Assembly (NCBI GenBank): GCA_007748055.1
Contig: CP036279.1
Coordinates: forward strand, 2,728,001 to 2,792,000
Source of the DNA: Kolteria novifilia
GTDB taxonomy: Bacteria; Planctomycetota; Planctomycetia; Kolteriales; Kolteriaceae
Length of the DNA stretch: 64,000 bases
Direction: 5' to 3'
Shown piece after piece: positions 8,711-16,976 of this stretch (within the stretch, counting starts at the first letter, position 1; each line of letters opens with the position of its first letter). A program made the position numbers and the translations under genes. The notes under the pieces were generated by a model that saw only the letters and a list, made by a program, of their open reading frames with translations, was not told the origin of the DNA and made no database searches.

Positions 8711-8790
8711 AGTCCGGATTGGTTCACTTATTGCCCAAGAGACTCTTGGGTGCCATGCCCACGCTCGCCGTGGGCAAGCGGAAAACGCCT
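8711..8790 (+). repeat. Interspersed hairpin repeat, copy 3
   Basis: It begins right after the kinase stop with GTCCGGATTGGTTCACTTA and continues CTCTTGGGTGCCATGCCCA, stem GCCCACG...CGTGGGC, GCGGAAAACGCCT. The shared last 13 bases with copy 2 show that the repeat extends beyond the hairpin. The remaining gap to 9010 shows no gene. Confidence 0.75.
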
Positions 8791-9010
8791 GTCTCTCGGC
8801 TAGCTGCCCGTTGATCTATGCGGGCCAACGCGAGAACGAGCCATGTTGGCCAAGATCAAGGAGAAGAAACGGAGACGAATCGGTAGATTCGTCGAGTTTC
8901 GTTGACGCCGAGATTGGAGAAAAGGGCCGTTCGTAGTCGGCGTCGAATAGATCAACGGGCTGTTGGCCGTCCGTTGATCGAAGCGAGCCAAGGATACAGG
9001 AGATGAAGCG

Positions 9011-9304
9011 ATGAGTTCTCTTGCGGTCACACTCGGTGGATTGGACAGTGGCGCCAATGTGATCACGGGACCGTGCGCCGAAACGGTTCTCTTGGATGGC
9101 CTCTTTGCGTCGGTGGAGACCGATATCGTTTCCGGGGCGACCCTCGAAGGGGTGGTCGCCGAGGGAAGCGTGACGGTCCTCTTCGGCGGGCTGCCAGCCA
9201 CCTACGTCGGCAGTCTCGTCTCGGGGGTTAGTGTCGAAACCGGGGTCGCGATGGAGACCGCCATCGTCGGGCCAGGGGTCGCCACCGTCATCATCCCGAT
9301 GTAG
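9011..9304 (+). CDS. PAAR-like spike-tip protein lacking the usual zinc ligands
   Basis: This 97-residue protein shows the repeated PAAR-type pattern: GANVITGPCAETVLLDGLFAS, then EGSVTVLFGGLPATYVGSLVS (compare the typical 'GSPTVLINGLPAARVGD'), then a shorter third repeat ending VGPGVATVIIPM. PAAR proteins cap the VgrG trimer with a sharp cone held by a zinc ion bound to three His and one Cys. Here there is no histidine at all and a single cysteine, so the tip would have to fold without that site. The start at ATG 9011 has a strong AGGAG site upstream. It is the last small gene of the locus before the tandem repeat. Confidence 0.7.
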   Translation: MSSLAVTLGGLDSGANVITGPCAETVLLDGLFASVETDIVSGATLEGVVAEGSVTVLFGGLPATYVGSLVSGVSVETGVAMETAIVGPGVATVIIPM

Positions 9305-9323
9305 GTCCCGTCCGGGAAACGGT

Positions 9324-9450
9324 GGGCTCGGACATCACGTTGTCCGACAACGGGCTCGGACATCACGTTGTCCGACAACGGGCTCGGACATCACGTTGTC
9401 CGACAACGGGCTCGGACATCACGTTGTCCGACAACGGGCTCGGACATCAC
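9324..9450 (+). repeat. 28-bp tandem repeat, 4.5 copies
   Basis: Four perfect 28-bp units start at 9324, 9352, 9380 and 9408, and a partial fifth unit of 15 bases starts at 9436. Each unit begins GGGCTCGGACATCA and carries the inverted repeat CGTTGTC-C-GACAACG across its end and the start of the next unit. There are no spacers, so it is not a CRISPR array. It separates the PAAR-like gene from the TPR protein gene. Confidence 0.95.
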
Positions 9451-9570
9451 TTGGCGCGCGTCCTGGAAAGTCGAACGCCACTTCTTTAGGAAACTTCCGT
9501 CGACCCAACGGGACGGGCAGACGAAGGACTCCGTCGCCGCTTCCCGTACTCTCTCGTTTCGAGGATCATC

Positions 9571-12500
9571 ATGGCCGCTCAGCAGTTCCCGGAAACGCCC
9601 AGCCAAGGGGCCTCCCACCTTCGCGCGCTGACGGAGCATCCCGAGTTCGGCGATGGGCCGACGATCGAGCGATTGACCATCGAGCGACTCTTGGCGATCG
9701 CCCAACGGCTGACGCCCGAGATTCCCGCCCTCCAGGCTTGGCTCGGCGCCGCGGAGTCCCGCGACCCCCTCGAGTTGCGTCGCCTGCTCGGCGATCCCGT
9801 GGTCAGGCTTTCCCTGCTCGGCGCCAACTTTCGCGTGAAGATCAAGAAGTTCCAGCAGGGCGATGAGACGCCGCCGATCGTCGAGCTTGTCTCCGCCATG
9901 ATCGCCGAGGGACGGACCGAGTCAGTCTTTGAACGGCTCGCCGAGCGGACCGATCGTCTCGCCGATAAAGAGTGGGGACCGGCACTCTGGTACCAGACCC
10001 CTCGCTCGAACGAATGGACCAAACAGTTCGAGCGTCACGTCGGCCGAACCTTTTCGGCGCCGACGCTCACGCCGGTGTCGCCCTCCGCGAAGTTGGTCGA
10101 CGCGCTGGACGAAGCCTGCCGGCTACTCATGCGACTCGTTCCCGCCGAGACCAAGAGCCTGCTTCGGCACGTCTACCTCGTCGGAACCCTGGAGCATGCC
10201 TCCTGGATGGCCGCGGCGGACAAGCCGGTCGACCAGTCGGCGCTCGGCTACGTGAGTCACTGGTTTCCCGGGGGATACTTCGTCTTTTCCCAAGTCGAAA
10301 TGATCAACCCTTGGATTCGGGCCGCGTTTCTCCTGGAACAAGCCGCGCAGAACAAGCTGAGCGATCTCATCTTCGTCAAGGAACTGCTCGCGCCGCAGTC
10401 GCTGGTTCGTCCCAAGGGAAAGATCGAGATTCCCTGGCGGCCCGGCAAGCAGGGCGTCCTCGCGCTGCCGATCGCCCAAGTCTTCGCGGTGGCGTACAAG
10501 CAAGCGGTCGTCGGACTCTTTTTCGATGCGGTCTCTTCCTCCTGGCGGCCGCTCGAGGAAGAGTTTGGCGCTCCTCCCGCCGAGTCGATCCGTCTCGGAA
10601 AGCGGGCACTCGACCAATCGGTGTACCTACTCGAAGAGTTGCTCTTTCGGGGTGGGGATGAGCTGAAGGAACAAGGAAGGCAATTCACCTCGTGGCTTCT
10701 GTCGCTGATCGGACCGGCGCGTGGCGCGACCCTGCCGCCGAAGACCGGGATCCTGCTCGATTCGTTTCGCGACGAGACCGATGGGACGTTGAAGATTCTC
10801 CAGCGACTTCCCGAACGCTTCGGCAACCGAACCGAACTGATCGAGTTGGGAACGGCCTACCTCGACAAGGAGGTCCGTCTCGCCCAAGCCACCGGATGCG
10901 GCGACCTCAGCGACGAGCTGCCCGACCGGATCGACGATTGGTCGAAGGTCGTTGATGGGATCGGCCATATTCGGTCGGCGATTCAGCGACGCCTCGACGA
11001 TCTCGCGTTGGATGCCGTCAAGGGCGAAACCAACGATGTCGCGTCCCTGGAGTCGTTGCTCCTTGGCGTCGTCTCCGAGGGACGCAAGAACGGTGTCGAG
11101 TTGGGTGAGAAGCTCCGGACGCTCGAGAAGAAGCTGTCCAGTTCGTTCCCCGGGATGGAGATGTTCGAGGGAATGCAAGCGGGGGAGGGCGAGGCGCCCA
11201 AGCTCGATCCCTCCACCATGGAGGAGAACCTGGCTCAGACCTTCATGGCGACCGGACAAGCGGCGATGGCGGTCCCGATCTATCAGCGAATGCTCGCGAA
11301 GAACGCGCGCAATCCTGACCCCTATGCCAACTTGGGGGCTGCGTTGCACTACGCCGGCCAAACCGACGAAGCGATCGCCTGCCTCGAACGCGGATGTCAG
11401 CTCTTCCCGAAACACGCGCCGCTGCTGCACAACTTGGGCGCGGTCAAGATCGCGCTCGGGGTGCTTGACCAAGGGGTCGGGCTCGTCGAACGTGCCCTTG
11501 AGGAGCAGCCCGATTTCGCCGAGGCTCTCAACACCTTGGGCGCCGCGCGTCAAAAACAATCGCGCCATGTCGACGCGAAGAAGACCTTCGAAAGAGCGCT
11601 CGGTGTTCGCTCCGACTACGCCGAGGCGAAACTCAACCTCTCCCTGACGCAACTCACCCTTGGGGAGTGGGACGAGGGTTGGAAGAACTACGAAGCCCGA
11701 TGGCAGCTCACCCCCATGAAGAAATTGGACAAGCCCGCGTGGGAAGGGGACTCGCTCGAAGGCAAGACAATCCTGCTGCACGCCGAACGCGGTCTCGGGG
11801 ACACGCTGCAGTTCATTCGCTACGCCGAGGGACTGGAGGAGTTGGGAGCGAGCGTCGTGCTCGAAGCCCAACCCGCGCTTGTCCCCTTGCTTTCCCGCTG
11901 CGACGCGATCGAGACGGTCATCGCCGAGGGGGACGATCGTCCCGACTTCGACGTTCACCTGCCGCTGCTGTCGCTTCCGCGCGTGCTTCATACCCGTTCC
12001 GACAACGTTCCCTATGCCGGACCGTACCTTGCGCCCGACCCCCAGTTGCAACTGGAGTGGGGGGAACGGTTGCGGTCGGGCGACGACGTGCTCGTGGGGA
12101 TCGCATGGCAGGGGAACGTCGAGTACCTCGAGGACCGCGAACGCTCGATCCCGCTCGACCGCTTTGCACCGCTGATGGAAATCGACGGCGTTCGCTTTGT
12201 CAGTCTGCAAAAGGGGGAGGGGAGCGAGCAGCTCAAGACCTTCGGCCGCGCCGATCGTGTCGAGGATCTGGGCGGCGAGATCGATGAGTCAAGCGGCTCG
12301 TTCATGGACACCGCCGCGATCATGACGCACCTCGATCTCCTAATCACGTCCGACTCGGCGCTCGCCCACCTGGCCGGCGGCCTCGGGGTCAACGTTTGGG
12401 TCGCGTTGCCGATGCCGACCGATTGGCGTTTCGGCATCGAGGGAGACTCCTGCGCTTGGTATCCCACGATGCGTCTCTTCCGTCAGCCTCGCCCCGGCGC

Positions 12501-12588
12501 CTGGGAGGAGGTCTTCAAGCAGATCGGTTCGGAGCTCGACCGCCAAGTCCACGATCACTCCCTCAGGAGCCTCTCGGAGTCCTCGTAG
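9571..12588 (+). CDS. Large protein: N-terminal HExxH-like (degenerate) domain, TPRs, GT9-like C-terminus
   Basis: Three parts are visible. Residues ~1-530 include LLEQAAQNKLSDL (254-266) followed by IEIPWRPGKQGVLALPIAQVFAVAY; this order resembles the 'HExxH motif' family of peptide beta-hydroxylase-like proteins, but the metal-binding His/Glu/His are missing. Residues ~550-700 are TPR repeats (ANLGAALHYAGQTDEAIACLE, NTLGAARQKQ). From ~731 the sequence reads GKTILLHAERGLGDTLQFIRY ... GIAWQGN ... RSIPLDRFAPL ... SDSALAHLAGGLGVNVWVALP ... WYPTMRLFRQ, as in TPR-linked GT9 (heptosyltransferase-like) proteins. It is cytoplasmic by sequence. A role in modifying or glycosylating a product of the VgrG locus is possible but only contextual. 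The start is ATG 9571. Confidence 0.75.
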   Translation: MAAQQFPETPSQGASHLRALTEHPEFGDGPTIERLTIERLLAIAQRLTPEIPALQAWLGAAESRDPLELRRLLGDPVVRLSLLGANFRVKIKKFQQGDETPPIVELVSAMIAEGRTESVFERLAERTDRLADKEWGPALWYQTPRSNEWTKQFERHVGRTFSAPTLTPVSPSAKLVDALDEACRLLMRLVPAETKSLLRHVYLVGTLEHASWMAAADKPVDQSALGYVSHWFPGGYFVFSQVEMINPWIRAAFLLEQAAQNKLSDLIFVKELLAPQSLVRPKGKIEIPWRPGKQGVLALPIAQVFAVAYKQAVVGLFFDAVSSSWRPLEEEFGAPPAESIRLGKRALDQSVYLLEELLFRGGDELKEQGRQFTSWLLSLIGPARGATLPPKTGILLDSFRDETDGTLKILQRLPERFGNRTELIELGTAYLDKEVRLAQATGCGDLSDELPDRIDDWSKVVDGIGHIRSAIQRRLDDLALDAVKGETNDVASLESLLLGVVSEGRKNGVELGEKLRTLEKKLSSSFPGMEMFEGMQAGEGEAPKLDPSTMEENLAQTFMATGQAAMAVPIYQRMLAKNARNPDPYANLGAALHYAGQTDEAIACLERGCQLFPKHAPLLHNLGAVKIALGVLDQGVGLVERALEEQPDFAEALNTLGAARQKQSRHVDAKKTFERALGVRSDYAEAKLNLSLTQLTLGEWDEGWKNYEARWQLTPMKKLDKPAWEGDSLEGKTILLHAERGLGDTLQFIRYAEGLEELGASVVLEAQPALVPLLSRCDAIETVIAEGDDRPDFDVHLPLLSLPRVLHTRSDNVPYAGPYLAPDPQLQLEWGERLRSGDDVLVGIAWQGNVEYLEDRERSIPLDRFAPLMEIDGVRFVSLQKGEGSEQLKTFGRADRVEDLGGEIDESSGSFMDTAAIMTHLDLLITSDSALAHLAGGLGVNVWVALPMPTDWRFGIEGDSCAWYPTMRLFRQPRPGAWEEVFKQIGSELDRQVHDHSLRSLSESS

Positions 12589-12981
12589 GGACAGAGAGCG
12601 TCGCATTGACACTCTTTCGTAGGGCAGGCCATTTGCCTGCCGCACTCTTCTTCTCTTCCAGGCTACCCCCGGTTGCTCCGCTACCGGGGCGTGCGTCGCA
12701 CGCCAGAAGTCTCGTGTAGGCGTCCGTCGCAGGCAGGACGATCGAAGGGCGGCTCGCTATGGCCATGCTCGTGTCAGCAGATATTGTTCGATGAGGATGA
12801 GAAGTATTCACAGATGCAGTACACAAAGTTCGAAGTCAATGACCGACGTTTCATGCATTCAGACTCGCAGTGCTGGCGGATGGTGACGGCATGTCATCGG
12901 GGTCTTGTTCGTTCCATGGCGCGTCGTTATTGTCACATCTGCAAAGGATTGGATTGACTCTGAAGTAACAAGGGTAGGTCT
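12589..12981. other. Intergenic region with a dispersed 44-bp repeat
   Basis: No gene is evident. The region contains a GGCAGGCCATTTGCCTGCC palindrome near 12625-12645 and, at 12671-12714, a 44-bp sequence that recurs in inverse orientation at 54588-54631. GC content falls towards the following gene. Confidence 0.6.
12671..12714 (+). repeat. Dispersed 44-bp repeat, copy 1
   Basis: The sequence starts GGTTGCTCCGCTACCGGGGC and ends GAAGTCTCG. The reverse complement of 54588-54631 matches at 39 of 44 positions by eye. Both copies contain a CGTGCG...CGCACG-like inverted stretch. Confidence 0.75.
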
Positions 12982-14163
12982 ATGCTCTCCGACAAACGGC
13001 TCGACGACATCACCGCATCGGACATCCAGGGACTCATCGACAACGAGGTGCCGGAAGGGCCAACGCTCGAGTACAAGCAAGCATTGGAGTTGGACACAAG
13101 GGATCAACGAAAGGAGTTCGCTGCCGATGTTTCGTCGTTCGCGAACGCGCGGGGCGGGGACATCATCTTTGGGATCGTGGAGAAGCAAGAGAACGGGAAG
13201 AATACGGGTTTGGCAGACTCGGTGGTGGGTCTCCCCGACATCAACGTTGACCAAGAACTTCTACGCATCCAACAGATCCTTCGACATACCATCGAGCCAC
13301 GCGTGCCAATCGCAGAACCTCGATTCGTCGACGGGTTTGCCTCGGGGGCCGTTCTTGTCATCCGTGTCGGTAAGAGCTGGATAGGTCCACACAGAGTCAT
13401 AGCGAGCTCGAAATTCCATTTGAGGACATCTAGCGGAAAGTGCGAACTAGACGTTGTCGAGCTTCGGTCCGCGTTCACTCGATCGGCCGACTTGGCTGAG
13501 CGTATTCGTCGGTTTCGCGATGACCGGTTGGCGAGGATCATTGCAGGCGAGACGCATGTAGCTGAGTGCGGCGATCCCTCAGTTGTCCTCCATATCGTTC
13601 CGATCTCGACTTTTTCTGACACCACGAGCGTTGACATTAAGCGATTCATCAGCTCGCGGCCTATTCCCCCTTCACTTGGAAGCGTTGCCAGCAAGCGCCG
13701 TCCAAATCTTGATGGATTCCTTCTGACTACGGGGGCTTCCGATTTGGAGGCCAACTATTCCCAGATATTTCGAGATGGATGCATCGAAATGGTCGATGTG
13801 AACGATATTGCTGGGCACGACAGAATGATCGATTCTGGACGGATGGAAAAGTCAGTTCTGGATGCGGTTGAGGCGTCAGAGAGAATGCTGAGCGAAATCG
13901 GGATAGACCCACCGCTTGTTTTGCTCCTCTCGTTCCTCAACGTGAAGGGATTCAACATGACGGTAAGCGCTGCCTTCAGTCGAGGTGCTTCGCCAGGAAT
14001 TGACCGAGACTTTCTCTTGCTTCCGGATGTGATCATTGAGGAGTCGTCGCAGAACTTGGATCACATCCTGCGACCTGTCTTTGATGCACTCTGGCAAGCC
14101 ACAGGTCGCAACCAAAGCCTGAACTACGACGAGGAAGGGAACTGGCGACGTCACGATCAGTGA
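12982..14163 (+). CDS. AlbA_2 (Schlafen-like) domain protein
   Basis: Residues ~25-130 match the AlbA_2/Schlafen AAA-4 type domain: EGPTLEYKQALEL, then RKEFAADVSSFANARGGDIIFGIVE. This domain is often seen in helicase-like regulators and in antiphage proteins, where it binds nucleic acid or nucleotide. The C-terminal ~250 residues are not recognised and contain no clear membrane segment. Base composition is visibly less GC-rich than in the neighbours, which suggests horizontal acquisition. The next gene is a three-TM protein starting ~50 bp downstream on the same strand, so the two probably form an operon. The ATG at 12982 is preceded by AAGGGTAGG. A defence role is inference. Confidence 0.75.
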   Translation: MLSDKRLDDITASDIQGLIDNEVPEGPTLEYKQALELDTRDQRKEFAADVSSFANARGGDIIFGIVEKQENGKNTGLADSVVGLPDINVDQELLRIQQILRHTIEPRVPIAEPRFVDGFASGAVLVIRVGKSWIGPHRVIASSKFHLRTSSGKCELDVVELRSAFTRSADLAERIRRFRDDRLARIIAGETHVAECGDPSVVLHIVPISTFSDTTSVDIKRFISSRPIPPSLGSVASKRRPNLDGFLLTTGASDLEANYSQIFRDGCIEMVDVNDIAGHDRMIDSGRMEKSVLDAVEASERMLSEIGIDPPLVLLLSFLNVKGFNMTVSAAFSRGASPGIDRDFLLLPDVIIEESSQNLDHILRPVFDALWQATGRNQSLNYDEEGNWRRHDQ

Positions 14164-14208
14164 CGACACTGGCAACATTTCGTCTGTCACGAGGAGTGAC
14201 CCAGCGAT

Positions 14209-14922
14209 TTGGTCGGGGAGAGATACGACTTGGCTGCACGAACTGTCTGGCGTGACATGGGGCGATCTTGTCGTTGTGCATATGAGGTGTGCACGAAATT
14301 GCTGAAGGCGTACGACGATCGGTTGTTTGGTGTTCTTGACGTTGCGACGAGCAAGGAGTACGGCCGAGAAGTGCAAAAACGCGAGGCGTTCAAGCTCAAT
14401 GCTGATGGAGAAGAATACGAGTGGGTCTACGACTACGGACTCAACGCCTACTCCAGACAAGTCGAAAGATTCGACAGGCTGGATGACAAGGCGAACAGCA
14501 TGCTCCAATCGCTTGGGCTCGGTTCCTTGCTGACCACGGTTGCGGGAGGGGTAGCAGCTGCGCAACTGTCGGTTTCCGCTGGAGCGGCATTCCTCGTTCC
14601 CATCTGTGCGCTCGTTCTCGGAATCCGAAGCACTATTCGCTCACTTGAGCCAAGGAACACCCCTTACCTCCCCGACGTCCTGGAAGCGAAGCGGTATGTT
14701 GAGGAAGATGATCGAAAGGATGCCCCGAGAGCCCACCTCGTGTTCGAGTTGCACTTGCTGTGCGTGGGAACGGCCCTCGCATCCGAGGAGAAAGCGAAGC
14801 TTCTGAAACGCGCCACAAGATGGTACTTCGTGGCGGTGGTATCGCTAATCATTCCTTTGCTGGTCACGCTCTACGTGCTCTGGGCAAAAGAATCTTCCGT
14901 CAATCCGCTTCCTTCGAAATGA
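14209..14922 (+). CDS. Three-TM protein resembling SLATT/Pycsar-type effectors
   Basis: The N-terminal half is hydrophilic (CAYEVCTKLLKAYDDRLF). It is followed by SRQVERFDRLDDKANSMLQ leading directly into a membrane hairpin (LGLGSLLTTVAGGVAAAQL and AAFLVPICALVLGI), then a soluble stretch and a last membrane helix WYFVAVVSLIIPLLVTLYVLW. The 'D-x-KA-x-x-LL/ML' motif just before a TM pair is typical of two- and three-TM effector proteins that act with nucleotide-signalling defence systems. No nucleotide cyclase or SMODS gene is next to it; its only partner is the AlbA_2 protein upstream. The start is uncertain: TTG 14209, TTG 14230 (GGGGAG upstream) or ATG 14257. GC content is low for the window. 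Confidence 0.6.
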   Translation: MVGERYDLAARTVWRDMGRSCRCAYEVCTKLLKAYDDRLFGVLDVATSKEYGREVQKREAFKLNADGEEYEWVYDYGLNAYSRQVERFDRLDDKANSMLQSLGLGSLLTTVAGGVAAAQLSVSAGAAFLVPICALVLGIRSTIRSLEPRNTPYLPDVLEAKRYVEEDDRKDAPRAHLVFELHLLCVGTALASEEKAKLLKRATRWYFVAVVSLIIPLLVTLYVLWAKESSVNPLPSK

Positions 14923-15354
14923 ATTCTTGTAGCGTACTGAACGCCCTTCGCTCTCCCGGCAAAGAGCCCGAACGTTGTCCCCAATTTGGGACAGCAGGTT
15001 GTGATTGAGCTGGAGGTTCTGGAGGCGGATTCTTTGGTTCTTTCGGCTTTTCGGCCATCGGTTGCTTCCCTTCCATCTAGTGTGCCCGTCCCTGGTGTCT
15101 GAGAGTCTACATCGATCGAGGTCGAGATATCAAGGGGAGGCACTCACGCCGATTGTCGGGTCTCGTTCCCTGTGAATGTTCGTCGCGGTGCATGTATGTT
15201 GGAATGGCGGAAGAGGAGAGTATAGGCGTGAAAACCATCCCTTAACTTTCCCGTGTTGCCAGCCGTGCACCGACACACTTACGATGTGCCAATCACTTCC
15301 GGAGTAGCCCTTTAAAACGCCGGCGCGATCACTTATGGTTCGGGATGCTGGCCG
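14923..15354. other. Intergenic region, no gene recognised
   Basis: The stretch separates the low-GC gene pair from a convergent gene on the other strand. The only structure I see is a short inverted repeat GTCCCCAATTTGGGAC near 14978, which could form a hairpin. No RNA gene is recognisable. Confidence 0.5.
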
Positions 15355-16686
15355 CTACTGGGGCTTGAGGACGAGTGTTCCCTCGCCCACGGCTGGCATC
15401 ACCGGAGCCCGCAGGCTCTTTAGGAACTTGATCAGCGCGACGCGATCTTCCTTCTCGAGCTGTTTGTACTGCTCCGTCACCTTCCGCGAGGCGCCCGCAT
15501 GACGGTGGATCGCGCTCTCGAGCGTTGGGCTGCCGCCGTCATGAAAGTACGGGGCCGAGTCGGCCACGCCCCAAAGCGGGGGCGTCTTCCACTCGTCCGC
15601 GCTCGGATGACGATCGGGACCGATCGGATCGCGCGGGACCGGCTCGCGGTAGCTCGCATTGTCGGGCTCGGTCAGGCGGTGGAGCGACAGATCGCTGTAT
15701 AGTCCCTCGATGCCGCCCAAGGTCGGGGTATGGCATTGAGCGCATCCGATCGAGGTGAAGAGATGCTCACCCCGTTCGATGATCTGCCGTTCGGCCGTGT
15801 CCTCGGGCATCACTTGTTCGGGGCGGGGCAGGTGCCTGACGAACGCGACCAGCGAGCGAAGTTGCTGGCGATCCATGTCCAAGCGAGCCGTATCGCTCTC
15901 GTTGGGCTTGCCCGGGACCGGCTGTCGCTTGAGTGGGTTCGAAAGGCCAAGCTCCATCGCGCACGCGGCGGCGACGAACTCTTCCAAGTTGGCGAACTGG
16001 CCCTTCCAGCCGAAGCGACCGAACCGGCCGTCATCGAGAATGCGCGGGGTCCCGACCGAGACCGCGTCGAACTCGAGTTGCAGTTCACTGCCGATCTTCT
16101 TGATGGCCTTGGAGAAGTGATGCCCTTGGACCGTGAAACTGTTGATGTTGTCGATCAGCCCAAGCCCGAAGAGGGGCGGGGTGTTGATCTCGGTCATTCG
16201 CAGCGGGTCGAAGTCGGGCGTGATCGTCGCGCAGTTGACTCGGATCGGGCCGCCGGGCTCGACGGGGAAGAGCGACCGCAGTTGTTCGGTCGTTTCGCGG
16301 TACGAGACATCGGTGGCCGAGGCGTGGATCACGCCGGAGAGCCGTTGGGGCCGCTGGGCGGTGGGTAGAATTTCATAGGCGGTGACGTTGTGCTTGTTGG
16401 GGCCGGCGCCGCCGACGCCTCCTTGGAAATGGCACTCGACGCAACTCTTGGCGTTGAAGACCGGCCCGAGCCCGTCGCCGTTGCGTGCCAAGGGATCGTT
16501 CGGTTGCCACTCGTGAACGAAGAGTTCCTCGCCCTGGCGAAGGGTCGCTTCGCTCGGTCCCGCGAGCATCGCGCAAGCGACCGCGACGAAGAGAACGAAC
16601 TGAGCGATACCGGCTCCAATTCGAAGGAGGCGGCGCGATTTGCGCCTCGGGCGACGAATGGATGGGGAGCGGCGAGATGAAGTCAC
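15355..16686 (-). CDS. Di-heme cytochrome oxidoreductase (DHOR-type)
   Basis: An N-terminal hydrophobic stretch (IGAGIAQFVLFVAVACAMLAG) indicates export. The sequence then has LRQGEELFVHEW, DGLGPVFNAKSCVECHFQGG with the first CxxCH heme site, and near the C-terminus GEHLFTSIGCAQCHTPTLGG with a second CxxCH. The order fits the di-heme oxidoreductase family (formerly 'predicted thiol oxidoreductase'), related to di-heme peroxidases. It would act in the periplasm with c-type hemes; the natural substrate is unknown. I chose GTG 16686 because GGAG lies seven bases upstream; a TTG at 16725 would add 13 residues. It lies in a block of minus-strand exported redox proteins. Confidence 0.85.
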   Translation of the reverse strand: MTSSRRSPSIRRPRRKSRRLLRIGAGIAQFVLFVAVACAMLAGPSEATLRQGEELFVHEWQPNDPLARNGDGLGPVFNAKSCVECHFQGGVGGAGPNKHNVTAYEILPTAQRPQRLSGVIHASATDVSYRETTEQLRSLFPVEPGGPIRVNCATITPDFDPLRMTEINTPPLFGLGLIDNINSFTVQGHHFSKAIKKIGSELQLEFDAVSVGTPRILDDGRFGRFGWKGQFANLEEFVAAACAMELGLSNPLKRQPVPGKPNESDTARLDMDRQQLRSLVAFVRHLPRPEQVMPEDTAERQIIERGEHLFTSIGCAQCHTPTLGGIEGLYSDLSLHRLTEPDNASYREPVPRDPIGPDRHPSADEWKTPPLWGVADSAPYFHDGGSPTLESAIHRHAGASRKVTEQYKQLEKEDRVALIKFLKSLRAPVMPAVGEGTLVLKPQ

Positions 16687-16976
16687 GACAGTTCTCCGTT
16701 TCGTCGAAAGAAAGACGTGCGTCAACGAACCGAACTCTACTGCTGACGAAAATATTAACTTTCCCCAATCGGGAAGGCGAGGGGAAAGTCGAGAATTCGA
16801 GTGATGTTTTGGCGCCGTTTCGGCGCGAAATGGACGCTTTTCTGACGACTTTGGAGAGAAACTCGCTCGAATCGGGGGCTTCTTGGCGGGAAACGGGGCC
16901 TTTATTGATCGAAAACGAAGCTGCCGCGTCCCGATGGCGATGCGTTGCGACGGGACGAGGCGGAGCGCGGTGGCGG

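Noticed and set aside
9324-9450. 28-bp tandem repeat considered as a CRISPR array
   Set aside because: The units are directly adjacent, without spacers.
10627-12210. Long minus-strand open frame (~527 codons) opposite the TPR/GT9 gene
   Set aside because: It mirrors the high-GC codon pattern of the plus-strand gene, has no recognisable domain, and the plus-strand product has clear TPR and GT9 motifs.
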